Shown here one piece after another: positions 1-5,830 of a stretch of DNA of 22,094 nt. Source of the DNA: Elusimicrobia bacterium UBA5214 (GTDB lineage Bacteria; Elusimicrobiota; UBA5214); the NCBI GenBank assembly GCA_002412545.1, contig DHVG01000023.1:1-22094 (forward strand). Direction: 5' to 3'. Position 1 is the first letter of the stretch. Every line of letters begins with the position of its first letter. The notes under the pieces are model-generated. The model searched no databases. It worked only from the letters and a program-made list of their open reading frames with translations, and had not been told where the DNA came from. The position numbers and the translations under genes are program-made.

Positions 1-508
1 GAGCATTAGCTACTGGATTACCAAGATAATCGGTCACAGTGCCGGAAATATAAGCAGGAACTCCATAGTAATAGTTTAGGTAACCGTTCCAACTTCCTCC
101 AGTGCTGAATGCTCTAATTCGTAAGTAATAAGTTTGAGTGATTATAGGAATGTAAGAAAAACTAAATTGAACATTCCCACCGGAATCATCATCGGCTACT
201 ACTCGAACAGTTCCACTGGAATCACTATACAATTCTCCGTAATTGTCGCCAGAACCACCTATCGTGTTAAAAGCATAAACATAGCCAGTGGTAAGATAAA
301 CAACGAACCAGTCATAAAGATCGGTGGCACTTAAAGTATGAGGTCCGTGTTTCTGTTGAGTTGTTGTTGGAATGATAAGTGTTCCGTTAATGGTAGTATC
401 ATCTAATGGGTCCCAACTATCGCCTTGAGCATATAAGTAACAAGGATGAATAGAAAACAGAATACATAAAAGTAGGACCAACATAAGAAATATGTTTTGC
501 TTCTTCAA
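1..508 (-). CDS. Secreted PPC-like / carboxypeptidase-regulatory-like protein, 3' end beyond window
   Basis: An open frame runs off the left edge without a stop, giving 169 codons here. I prefer the TTG start at 508 because it gives a proper signal peptide: KK at residues 2-3, then a long Leu/Ile-rich core ending near YLYAQG. The ATG at 484 lies inside that core and would drop the basic residues. The next ~110 residues look like a pre-peptidase C-terminal (PPC) beta-sandwich: LSATDLYDWFVVYL, then a GDNYGELYSD stretch, an acidic DDDSGG turn and TYYLRIRAFS. The visible end, ISGTVTDYLGNPVANA, is a typical opening of a carboxypeptidase-regulatory-like repeat. It lies 13 nt after the cytochrome stop, so it is probably in the same transcript. 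Function is unknown; an extracellular or surface protein is likely. No clear Shine-Dalgarno precedes the TTG, so the start is uncertain. Confidence 0.7.
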   Translation of the reverse strand, partial: MKKQNIFLMLVLLLCILFSIHPCYLYAQGDSWDPLDDTTINGTLIIPTTTQQKHGPHTLSATDLYDWFVVYLTTGYVYAFNTIGGSGDNYGELYSDSSGTVRVVADDDSGGNVQFSFSYIPIITQTYYLRIRAFSTGGSWNGYLNYYYGVPAYISGTVTDYLGNPVANA

Positions 509-521
509 TTGCTATTGAGAA

Positions 522-944
522 CTACTTATGACAATTTGAACATTCTTTAGTAGCTTTAATGATGTTTTCTTTCTCTGTAGGTTTTGTTATGTGTAAACTT
601 CCCGGTCCATGACAACCTTCACAAGTGACATTCTCAAATTTCTTATTCACTTCCGTACTCTTTTCAAGTGAATAACCACCTGTTTCAAAAGCAGTGGTAT
701 GACACCTTAAACAGTCCGAATTTCTCAGGTCGGCACTTTGAAGTCTTGCAAAAACCACTGAGTGTTTACTCGCTGCCCAAACTGCATATAGTTTTGCGTG
801 GCACATTTTACATTTGTCACTTCCGGTATAAGTTGCTCCTTTTTTGACCAGGTCAACGGGACCTACTATCTCCGCGGATAAGGAAATGATTTGTGCATAG
901 AAACTAAAAATAATTAATCCACTAACAAGCAAAACTTTTTTCAT
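522..944 (-). CDS. Periplasmic tetraheme c-type cytochrome (cytochrome c554-like)
   Basis: A 140-aa protein with an N-terminal signal peptide (MKK, hydrophobic core, cleavage near SLSA). It has four CXXCH heme-attachment motifs: CKMCH (45-49), CLRCH (78-82), CEGCH (108-112) and CSNCH (135-139). Extra histidines (for example H61 and H118) could be distal ligands. The pattern fits the cytochrome c554 / multiheme family of exported electron-transfer proteins. The fourth motif ends one residue before the TAG stop. Many relatives continue past the last heme, so this one is short at its C-terminus; reading past the stop shows nothing recognisable. Its ATG overlaps the TGA of a 36-codon ORF, and that ORF abuts a beta-barrel gene. 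The context therefore suggests electron transfer at the cell envelope. The redox partner is unknown. Confidence 0.85.
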   Translation of the reverse strand: MKKVLLVSGLIIFSFYAQIISLSAEIVGPVDLVKKGATYTGSDKCKMCHAKLYAVWAASKHSVVFARLQSADLRNSDCLRCHTTAFETGGYSLEKSTEVNKKFENVTCEGCHGPGSLHITKPTEKENIIKATKECSNCHK

Positions 945-1051
945 TGGAAATCAATACCCAGATTCATAATCCGGTAGGGAACCTTCTCAAATGCTGAAAT
1001 AGGAAAAGTTTCAAGAATCATCACCAAAACAAACAGGATTATATACATCAT
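941..1051 (-). CDS. 36-aa hydrophobic small protein (signal-peptide-like)
   Basis: A 36-codon ORF begins with ATG at 1051, directly after the TAA of the upstream barrel gene (zero gap), and ends in a TGA that overlaps the cytochrome ATG as ATGA. This tight fit on both sides is the main reason to believe it. The product starts MMYIILFVLVMILETFPISA, a hydrophobic segment resembling a signal peptide or single transmembrane helix. About 16 residues follow, containing KVPYRIM and ending in IDFQ. It could be a small secreted peptide, a membrane subunit of the cytochrome module, a leader that couples translation, or the remnant of a longer secreted gene. I do not recognise a family. Two ATGs in tandem (1051 and 1048) are equally possible starts. 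Confidence 0.5.
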   Translation of the reverse strand: MMYIILFVLVMILETFPISAFEKVPYRIMNLGIDFQ

Positions 1052-1747
1052 TTAAGGGATAAGTAAAAAACGACAATTGAGAAATACTGAAAAATTAAAC
1101 ACATCACCTATTTTGTTAGTAAGTTTTCCTGTCCAGTATTCCTGATTAGTATCAATTCGGAAAGAACCTTCAGAGTATCTGACGACATGATAACTACACT
1201 CAAAGCCAAGAGTAAAAATTTCTGTTAGCTGCCATTCAAATCCTCCTTCTACCGGTACCCCTACTACCCGAACTGACATAGTAATCTTATCGGTTTTGTC
1301 ATAGGCCGATATGACATACTGTCCAACACCAAAAGCAAAAAACGGTTTTGGAATATGTTCGTCCCCAAAGTAGTACCTGACTTTAATGCTGGTTGCACCA
1401 AAATGCACTGTATCAAATTGATAGATTTGTTGGCTAATTGGGTGAATTATCCCGAGTTTACCTTTTGTTTTATGCGGTCCGGTAGCAAAATAAGTCATAC
1501 CCAATGATATTTTCTTCCCACCAAGTCCCCATCTTAGACTGTTCATTGAACCTGCTGGTTTAAGAGATAAGTCCCCAGTAAATATATTATAATTTGGTCC
1601 AACTCCTATATACATGTGCCATATCCGTGTATACCATGTTTTAATAGACCGTCTTTCTCTATATTCTTCCGCAAAGATTAAGGACGAAAATAGCATTTCA
1701 GCCAGCAACAATAAAAATAAAACTTGTTTCTTGTTTGCACTTACCAT
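1052..1747 (-). CDS. Outer-membrane beta-barrel protein, 231 aa, family unknown
   Basis: The protein opens with a signal peptide (MVSANKKQ, a Leu-rich core, cleavage near IFAEE). The remaining ~205 residues consist of alternating polar and hydrophobic/aromatic stretches with Gly- and Tyr-rich strands, such as HIPKPFFAFGVGQYV and FTLGFECSYHVVRY. That resembles a small, roughly 8-strand OmpW/OmpX-sized barrel. The last strand, FNFSVFLNCRF, ends with LLIP rather than the usual terminal Phe. The ATG follows the TAG of the upstream 491-aa barrel gene with no gap, so translation is probably coupled. The 36-aa ORF and the tetraheme cytochrome follow just as tightly. I cannot name the substrate or family. 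A role as a partner of the larger barrel or of the cytochrome is inference from position only. Confidence 0.75.
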   Translation of the reverse strand: MVSANKKQVLFLLLLAEMLFSSLIFAEEYRERRSIKTWYTRIWHMYIGVGPNYNIFTGDLSLKPAGSMNSLRWGLGGKKISLGMTYFATGPHKTKGKLGIIHPISQQIYQFDTVHFGATSIKVRYYFGDEHIPKPFFAFGVGQYVISAYDKTDKITMSVRVVGVPVEGGFEWQLTEIFTLGFECSYHVVRYSEGSFRIDTNQEYWTGKLTNKIGDVFNFSVFLNCRFLLIP

Positions 1748-3223
1748 CTAAAATTTCCAGTAGAAATGAATAATCGGGGAAATATGAATTTTCTTCTCAA
1801 AGAGAAAAGAACCTAAACCCAGTTTGTATTTATAAGTTTTTTTCGGATGAAAATATAATGCTATTCCAGTAGACCAAACATTCAGAACCGAGTTATTGCT
1901 GATTTCCAGCAGAAGTCTTCTGGATGACTTACTAAGTTTCTTTTCCAGCCCAGCAAAAAAACCCAAATTGCCTATTCCGGTGTGAAATACTGTGATTGAA
2001 CCTAATTTTCTCGCTACAGCAACCTGGTAACCGTAGGAATCGTACATATCAAAAGAAGAAGAGCGATAAGAATCATCACTTCTTCTCTCACGTATTACCA
2101 AAAGGGAGTCCATTTTCCTGTAGAGCATAAGTGAAATCACCCAACGCAAAGTTTCTTCGTTTACTTTTATATAAGTCCAATTCTGTCCAATTTCCAGAAA
2201 TGAATCACGACTAAAACTAAGTTCTATTCCACCTCTACCACCGATTTGGATTTGGTCTGTCCAACCATACTCAAAACCAAGAAGAGAAATTATATATTCT
2301 TTCTTTTTCAAATTATAAGCAGTATGATTAAAAACAAGAAAAGTAAGATTCTCCTCAACTGACATTTTACTAGTCTTAATTTTACAAATAAGAGAAGTGA
2401 GGGGTTCTTCAACTGGCTCTCCAAATTTGTATTTTGCTTCTACCCCTATATAATTTCCATCAAATTCAAATTTTGGAGTATATTCATATGTTAGTTCCCT
2501 ATTCATACCAAAAAATTTCATTTTTTCCCCTGATGTAGGAATATTTGCTTTGATATAACCATAATTTATTCCGACCAAAAAATATCCTACCTGATAGCTC
2601 AGACTACTGCCAAATGAAAAACCTAAACCATTTCCATTATAATGTGCAATTTGTTGCTGCAAATAGATTCTATAAGTATTTGGATCGGTAAGATATATCT
2701 TTGGTTGAGCATCTCCACTAACAAAATATTTATCTATATTTATATCCGCTGTAATTCTGTATCTCTTAAAATATTGTTTTTTTATTTTGAACCCTACATA
2801 AGTTTTAGTCAGAAAATAGGCATCAAACCAATCAATAACACAAGGGTCATCTTGAAGCCCTCTGTTATAAGATTCACAATAATCAGCACCGCCACCATCT
2901 CCCCATTCAATTCCCAAACCAAGCAATGTATTAAAATTTTTATACTTCAAGAGTTCATAATTTGTTTCTATCTTGGCTGTTGAAAATCCCCTTTGCGATT
3001 CAATCCTTTTCCAATCCTCCGGCTTTGGCGGATTTATAAAGATTTTTTCACTTAAAATGTCATCATTCAACTTTTCATACCATTTTTTCATTGGGTTAAC
3101 ATTGTAATAATTATTCCAACCAATCCCGATTTCGAATTTCTTCAGATATTCCTTTATTCCTGCATTTGCAATGCTCGGAATTATTAATAATGCAAACAGA
3201 TACAGTAAGGTATTTTTTTTCAT
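1748..3223 (-). CDS. Large outer-membrane beta-barrel protein, 491 aa, family unknown
   Basis: It has a clear signal peptide (MKKNTLLYLFALLIIPSIANAG; cleavage near ANA-G) and a long mature part rich in Tyr, Phe, Gly and Lys. Many strand-like segments are visible, for example YFLVGINYGYIKANI, EYTPKFEFDGNYIGVEAKY and ITVFHTGIGNLGFFAG. The chain ends HFYWKF; a C-terminal Phe after an aromatic last strand is the classical outer-membrane beta-barrel signature recognised by BamA. Length suits a barrel of perhaps 16 or more strands, although I have not counted them reliably. It is the first gene of a tightly packed envelope cluster, with the next gene starting directly at its stop. The 127-bp upstream gap contains a GATAAT hexamer but no convincing -35. 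Function (porin, conduit or transporter) cannot be read from the sequence. Confidence 0.8.
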   Translation of the reverse strand: MKKNTLLYLFALLIIPSIANAGIKEYLKKFEIGIGWNNYYNVNPMKKWYEKLNDDILSEKIFINPPKPEDWKRIESQRGFSTAKIETNYELLKYKNFNTLLGLGIEWGDGGGADYCESYNRGLQDDPCVIDWFDAYFLTKTYVGFKIKKQYFKRYRITADINIDKYFVSGDAQPKIYLTDPNTYRIYLQQQIAHYNGNGLGFSFGSSLSYQVGYFLVGINYGYIKANIPTSGEKMKFFGMNRELTYEYTPKFEFDGNYIGVEAKYKFGEPVEEPLTSLICKIKTSKMSVEENLTFLVFNHTAYNLKKKEYIISLLGFEYGWTDQIQIGGRGGIELSFSRDSFLEIGQNWTYIKVNEETLRWVISLMLYRKMDSLLVIRERRSDDSYRSSSFDMYDSYGYQVAVARKLGSITVFHTGIGNLGFFAGLEKKLSKSSRRLLLEISNNSVLNVWSTGIALYFHPKKTYKYKLGLGSFLFEKKIHISPIIHFYWKF

Positions 3224-3275
3224 AGTATTGCAATTTTTTCAAATTCCGTTTTCCCAAGATTCATCTTATTATCCA

Positions 3276-3301
3276 CCCCTTTTAGGACAATAAAAAAGGG
3301 G
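3276..3301. repeat. Hairpin CCCCTTTT / AAAAGGGG
   Basis: An 8-bp perfect stem (3276-3283 with 3294-3301) and a 10-nt loop lie between the GIY-YIG gene and the 491-aa barrel gene. No T-tract follows on either strand, so I do not call it an intrinsic terminator. The rest of the 127-bp gap (3224-3350) holds further repeat-like DNA, including a C-rich/G-rich stretch at 3310-3340. Confidence 0.5.
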
Positions 3302-3326
3302 CACATATTCCCCCTTCGTTGAAACT

Positions 3327-3405
3327 ACGGCGGACAGGCGTTATCGGCAACTAACGAGTAAACCCCGCACCTTTTACTCCGCACTTACACGGGAATGCAG
3401 GGTTT
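3327..3405. repeat. Palindromic repeat, left flank of the GIY-YIG gene
   Basis: It holds the core ACCCCGCACCTTTT (3362-3375), whose perfect inverted copy lies at 3654-3667 on the other side of the nuclease gene. TAAACCC (3359-3365) can also pair locally with GGGTTTA (3399-3405). Part of the repeat is translated as the nuclease C-terminus. The core shares 11 bp (CCCCGCACCTT) with the palindrome inside dapF. Confidence 0.75.
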
Positions 3406-3647
3406 ATTGTTAATCTCTTTTTTAACTCCTGATACGCCTTACCAAAATGTTTCAATCTTTTTTCTCTAATCCGTGCATCTCGTTCAATTTTATAAGCTTC
3501 ATAATATATTAACTCTAATTGGCGACGAGATGCTGTTGTAAAAACTTTGCTTTCATTATGTTCTTTTAGACGCTTATTCAAATCATTAGAAGAACCAATA
3601 TAGAGTTTATTGTCTCTTTTGCTTAAAAGAATATAAACATAATGCAT
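3351..3647 (-). CDS. Small GIY-YIG nuclease-domain protein
   Basis: A single GIY-YIG domain of the short UvrC-like type. From the ATG at 3647 (98 aa) it reads YVYILLS (3-9), LYIGSS (15-20), the RLKEHN helix with R26, E50 in YYEAYK, and a final RIREKRLKHFGK helix. These are the Tyr, Arg and Glu positions expected for a metal-dependent nuclease. The frame is open further upstream to 3692, but those 15 codons lie in palindromic repeat DNA and have no family counterpart, so I choose the internal ATG. The last ~18 residues (from INPAFP to the stop) are also encoded by repeat sequence and extend beyond the usual family end. The gene is thus bracketed by inverted repeats. It may act in DNA repair, or it may be a selfish nuclease linked to the repeats. 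The family call is firm; the role is not known. Confidence 0.85.
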   Translation of the reverse strand: MHYVYILLSKRDNKLYIGSSNDLNKRLKEHNESKVFTTASRRQLELIYYEAYKIERDARIREKRLKHFGKAYQELKKRLTINPAFPCKCGVKGAGFTR

Positions 3648-3653
3648 ATTGTA

Positions 3654-3711
3654 AAAAGGTGCGGGGTAAATCCGATAGTGACTGCCACCCATTCCGCCTT
3701 ACGGCGGAATG
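3654..3711. repeat. Palindromic repeat, right flank of the GIY-YIG gene
   Basis: AAAAGGTGCGGGGT (3654-3667) is the exact inverted partner of 3362-3375. It is followed by a 9-bp hairpin CATTCCGCC-TTAC-GGCGGAATG (3690-3711). Weaker similarity continues outward from both cores: a CCGATA..G.CTG stretch, then CCGCC, is seen on both sides. This suggests imperfect terminal-inverted-repeat-like ends of about 50 nt. The sequence spans the 5' end of the nuclease gene. Confidence 0.75.
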
Positions 3712-3739
3712 TGACAGCCTTCTCCTTACTTCAGAGTTA

Positions 3740-3807
3740 GATGGGCTTTCCCCATCTTTAAGGAAAGGCTTTACCCCATTAGTCCGTCTCAGGCGGACTA
3801 ACGGGGT
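3740..3807. repeat. Cluster of two hairpins downstream of the protease gene
   Basis: GATGGG-CTTTC-CCCATC (3740-3756) is followed by a larger hairpin: ACCCCATTAGTCCG (3773-3786), loop TCTCAGG, then CGGACTAACGGGGT (3794-3807). The larger stem is 14 bp with one mismatch. The 13-mer CTTTAAGGAAAGG (3756-3768) recurs at 4726-4738, on the far side of the protease/DUF5678 pair. The rest of 3808-3896 is A/T-rich and shows no gene. Confidence 0.75.
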
Positions 3808-3896
3808 GAACTAAAAAAACCTTCTTAAAAAATCAAAGAACCTTTAGTTACAAAAATTTTTTGAAAAATGATTATTTTATCCTTAATCTCTTGGTA

Positions 3897-4274
3897 TTAA
3901 ATAATCTCTAAGAAACCTTTTTTATAATCTATTACAGTTCTAAAATGAGTCAGAAAACTCAATCCCAAAAGTCCATCCACTTCTGCTAATTCTGGGACAT
4001 CAAGACAAACTACCTCTACATTTTTACAAGATAAATTGCTTATTGATAATTTTTTAACTCTAACAAGAGGTGCTTCAATTACACCATTAGCGGTTATGAG
4101 TTTTACTCTCTCAGAAGAAATTGCAGGGTCGTAACCAATATCTTCTAAAATTTCCCAACTTAAAGAAGTAAATCTGGCACCTGTATCCAAAATTAAATCA
4201 ACTTCACGTGTCGCTTTTGGTCCTTCTACTTTAACTCTTTCAATAATTATTGGCGTTCCAATTTTAATCTTCAT
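3897..4274 (-). CDS. Stand-alone retropepsin-like (clan AA) aspartic protease
   Basis: A 125-aa single-domain protein with the active-site triad D30-T-G (LILDTGARFT, 27-36) and a second hydrophobic-Gly element, DGLLGLSFL, near residue 100. A beta-strand-rich layout between them is typical of gag-like or retroviral-type aspartyl proteases found singly in bacteria and archaea. Such enzymes need two subunits, each giving one Asp, so a homodimer is expected. There is no signal peptide or membrane segment, so it is probably cytosolic. Its ATG overlaps the TAA of the DUF5678-like gene by 1 nt (TAATG), implying coupled translation of the pair. The natural substrate is unknown; the partner protein is an obvious candidate. 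Palindrome-rich DNA lies on both sides. Confidence 0.85.
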   Translation of the reverse strand: MKIKIGTPIIIERVKVEGPKATREVDLILDTGARFTSLSWEILEDIGYDPAISSERVKLITANGVIEAPLVRVKKLSISNLSCKNVEVVCLDVPELAEVDGLLGLSFLTHFRTVIDYKKGFLEII

Positions 4275-4501
4275 TAAAACATCGCTTCATAACCGGGTTT
4301 AATATAGTGTCCAGCAAAAGTCACATATGCATCTTTTATGTTTTTTGCTTGTAAATTTTTGTGTAGTTCCCTTTTGTCTTTATTATGTGCAATTACCTTA
4401 CCTAAGATGTCCCCCCTGGGAAGTTCTTTTTTAATGACAAAAGCAAGCCATTCATTCTTGAATTGTTTTTTTGCTTCTTTTAGAGGAATTATTTTTTTCA
4501 T
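4274..4501 (-). CDS. DUF5678-like small protein, partner of the aspartic protease
   Basis: A 75-aa protein from the ATG at 4501. A longer frame goes up to 4558, but an AGGAGG at 4512-4517 sits 10 nt before 4501 and decides the start. The sequence runs MKKIIPLKEAKKQFKNEWLA, then GDILGKVIAHNKDKRELHK, then AYVTFAGHYIKPGYEAMF. The W-L-A-F, K-V-I-A-H and late Tyr/Pro/Gly-rich positions match what I recall of DUF5678, a short domain often encoded next to retropepsin-like proteases. Function is not established. It may be a substrate, regulator or toxin/antitoxin-like partner of the protease; the overlap with that gene supports joint expression. The family assignment is by eye and less certain than that of the protease. 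Confidence 0.65.
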   Translation of the reverse strand: MKKIIPLKEAKKQFKNEWLAFVIKKELPRGDILGKVIAHNKDKRELHKNLQAKNIKDAYVTFAGHYIKPGYEAMF

Positions 4502-4511
4502 CGTTACTCCG

Positions 4512-4517
4512 CCTCCT
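4512..4517 (-). promoter_or_regulatory. Strong Shine-Dalgarno (AGGAGG) fixing the DUF5678-like start
   Basis: AGGAGG on the minus strand is followed 10 nt later by the ATG at 4501, with a second GGAG at 4507-4510. It makes the in-frame upstream ATG at 4558 unlikely as the start. Confidence 0.65.
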
Positions 4518-4619
4518 ACCAATGGTTTTAAAGATTTAGTTACCAATTCTTGCTTCACATTGATTTTACAGAATTTATACTATTGAACTACATTGTTACA
4601 TTTTACATAGCCTGATTTT

Positions 4620-4625
4620 TGTCAA
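4620..4625 (-). promoter_or_regulatory. Possible -35 box TTGACA upstream of the DUF5678/protease pair
   Basis: A perfect TTGACA occurs on the minus strand, but the best -10 match, TAAAAT, lies only 14 nt downstream, which is short. A TATAAA closer to the gene (4574-4579) lacks a matching -35. Read as a possible promoter only. Confidence 0.25.
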
Positions 4626-4699
4626 TTCTAAATTTGACTACACAAGTTATAAACAACAGATATTTTCCTTACTTGGAAGTTAGCCAATTTTCTTCTTGA

Positions 4700-4738
4700 C
4701 CCCATTCTACTTCCAACGGGGCAGGCTTTAAGGAAAGG
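4700..4738. repeat. Repeat block related to 3740-3807
   Basis: It contains CCCCATT and CAACGGGG elements, as in the large hairpin at 3773-3807, followed by CTTTAAGGAAAGG (4726-4738), identical to 3756-3768. The order of the elements differs between the two copies. Together they flank the protease/DUF5678 pair. Confidence 0.5.
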
Positions 4739-4744
4739 ACGAAC

Positions 4745-4780
4745 AAAAAACATCTCCCCGTAGGAATAAATTTTACGGGG
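4745..4780 (-). terminator. Probable intrinsic terminator after dapA
   Basis: Minus-strand reading gives CCCCGTA (4780-4774), an 11-nt loop, TACGGGG (4762-4756), then five nucleotides and TTTTTT (4750-4745). A 7-bp GC-rich stem with a nearby T-run sits ~95 nt past the dapA stop. The spacing between stem and T-run is longer than ideal. The rest of the 372-bp gap (4502-4873) holds a repeat block (4700-4738) and A/T-rich DNA; I see no gene there. Confidence 0.5.
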
Positions 4781-4873
4781 TAAACTTTTCCAAAAAACTA
4801 AACTTATTATAACAAAAAAATTAAATCAATCAAAATTAAAATTGTATATGTGCTTAATGTTTATGAACCAAAT

Positions 4874-5749
4874 TTACAGTAGACCGTAGTCGTGCAAAGC
4901 TTTTTTTAGTTTTTCTAAATTTTTTTCTTCCATCGGAGCTAAAGGCAGACGCAATTCCGGTGAGCAGAGTCCGAGTAAACCCATTGCGGTCTTTACTGGG
5001 ATGGGATTGGTCTCAATAAAAAGTGCTTTTACCAAAGGGAACATTTTATGGTGCAACTGTTTTGCTCGTTCAATATCACCCTTAAACCATGCTTTACACA
5101 TCTCGGCTACATCCTTGGGAACGATGTTGGCAATTACCGAAATTACTCCTTTTCCGCCGACTGCAAGTTTAGGTAAAGTCAAAGAATCATCGCCGGAAAG
5201 AAGAGTAAAATCTTTCGGACAAACTTCAATCAGTTCACTTACCTGGTCTAAACTGCCGGCAGCTTCTTTTATCCCGACAATATTTTTACAATCATGGGCT
5301 AATTTCGCTACGGTCTCGGGTAACATATTTACTCCGCTGCGTCCGGGAATATTGTAGAGAATAATCGGTAAATTAACCTCTTCGGCAACTTTACGGAAAT
5401 GGGCATATAGCCCTTTTTGTGTCGGTTTGTTATAGTAAGGAACAACCAGGAGTAAAGCATCGGCGCCATCTTTTTTTGCTGATTGACTTAAATCAATAGT
5501 TTCCTGAGTTGAATTCGAACCAGTTCCGGCAATTACTGGTATTTTCTTTTTCGCTGCTTTTACTACAAAACGAATCACTTCCTCGTGTTCATCATAGGTT
5601 AAAGTCGGGGATTCACCAGTTGTCCCGCAAGGAACTAAACCGGAAGTGCCATTTTTTAAATGAAATTCTACCAATTTCCCTAAAGTTTCATAGTCAACTT
5701 TACCATTTTTAAACGGTGTAACTAAAGCAACAATTGAACCAGCAAACAT
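4874..5749 (-). CDS. dapA: 4-hydroxy-tetrahydrodipicolinate synthase
   Basis: It condenses pyruvate with aspartate semialdehyde, the first committed step of the DAP/lysine pathway, in the cytosol. The 291-aa length is normal for DapA. Visible landmarks are VTPF near the start, CGTTGE (41-46) with the Thr pair, Y106 in VPYYNKP, YNIPGR (132-137) with Tyr and Arg, and GIKEA with Schiff-base K161. The fold is a TIM-barrel aldolase. A strong GGAGGT sits 8 nt before the ATG at 5749. It is the last gene of the long operon, 81 bp after dapF, with repeat DNA in the gap and a probable terminator downstream. dapB and an aminotransferase step are not in the window, so the rest of the pathway is encoded elsewhere. 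Confidence 0.97.
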   Translation of the reverse strand: MFAGSIVALVTPFKNGKVDYETLGKLVEFHLKNGTSGLVPCGTTGESPTLTYDEHEEVIRFVVKAAKKKIPVIAGTGSNSTQETIDLSQSAKKDGADALLLVVPYYNKPTQKGLYAHFRKVAEEVNLPIILYNIPGRSGVNMLPETVAKLAHDCKNIVGIKEAAGSLDQVSELIEVCPKDFTLLSGDDSLTLPKLAVGGKGVISVIANIVPKDVAEMCKAWFKGDIERAKQLHHKMFPLVKALFIETNPIPVKTAMGLLGLCSPELRLPLAPMEEKNLEKLKKALHDYGLL

Positions 5750-5765
5750 CTTCTTCTACCTCCGT

Positions 5766-5828
5766 TATACCGCAGAAAACGCAAAAGAAAATCTCCGCGG
5801 ATTCCGCGGAAATTCTGCGCTCTCTGCG
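5766..5828. repeat. Interspersed repeat between dapF and dapA
   Basis: It contains two TCCGCGGA palindromes in a row (5794-5801, 5803-5810), flanked by CGCAGA (5771-5776) and TCTGCG (5814-5819, 5823-5828). It resembles the widespread 'cgcagag...ctctgcg' intergenic repeat type that I recall from many bacterial genomes. It fills almost the whole gap. Confidence 0.65.
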
Positions 5829-5830
5829 AA

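Noticed and set aside
134..334. Plus-strand ORF of 66 codons
   Set aside because: It lies opposite the secreted PPC-like gene, whose minus-strand frame has a signal peptide and recognisable domains.
2642..2983. Plus-strand ORF of 113 codons
   Set aside because: Antisense to the 491-aa barrel gene; no recognisable family or ribosome site.
3276..3301. Intrinsic terminator after the GIY-YIG gene
   Set aside because: The stem is good, but no T-tract follows on either strand.
3648..3692. N-terminal extension of the GIY-YIG protein
   Set aside because: These codons are repeat DNA and have no counterpart in the family; the internal ATG gives the normal domain start.
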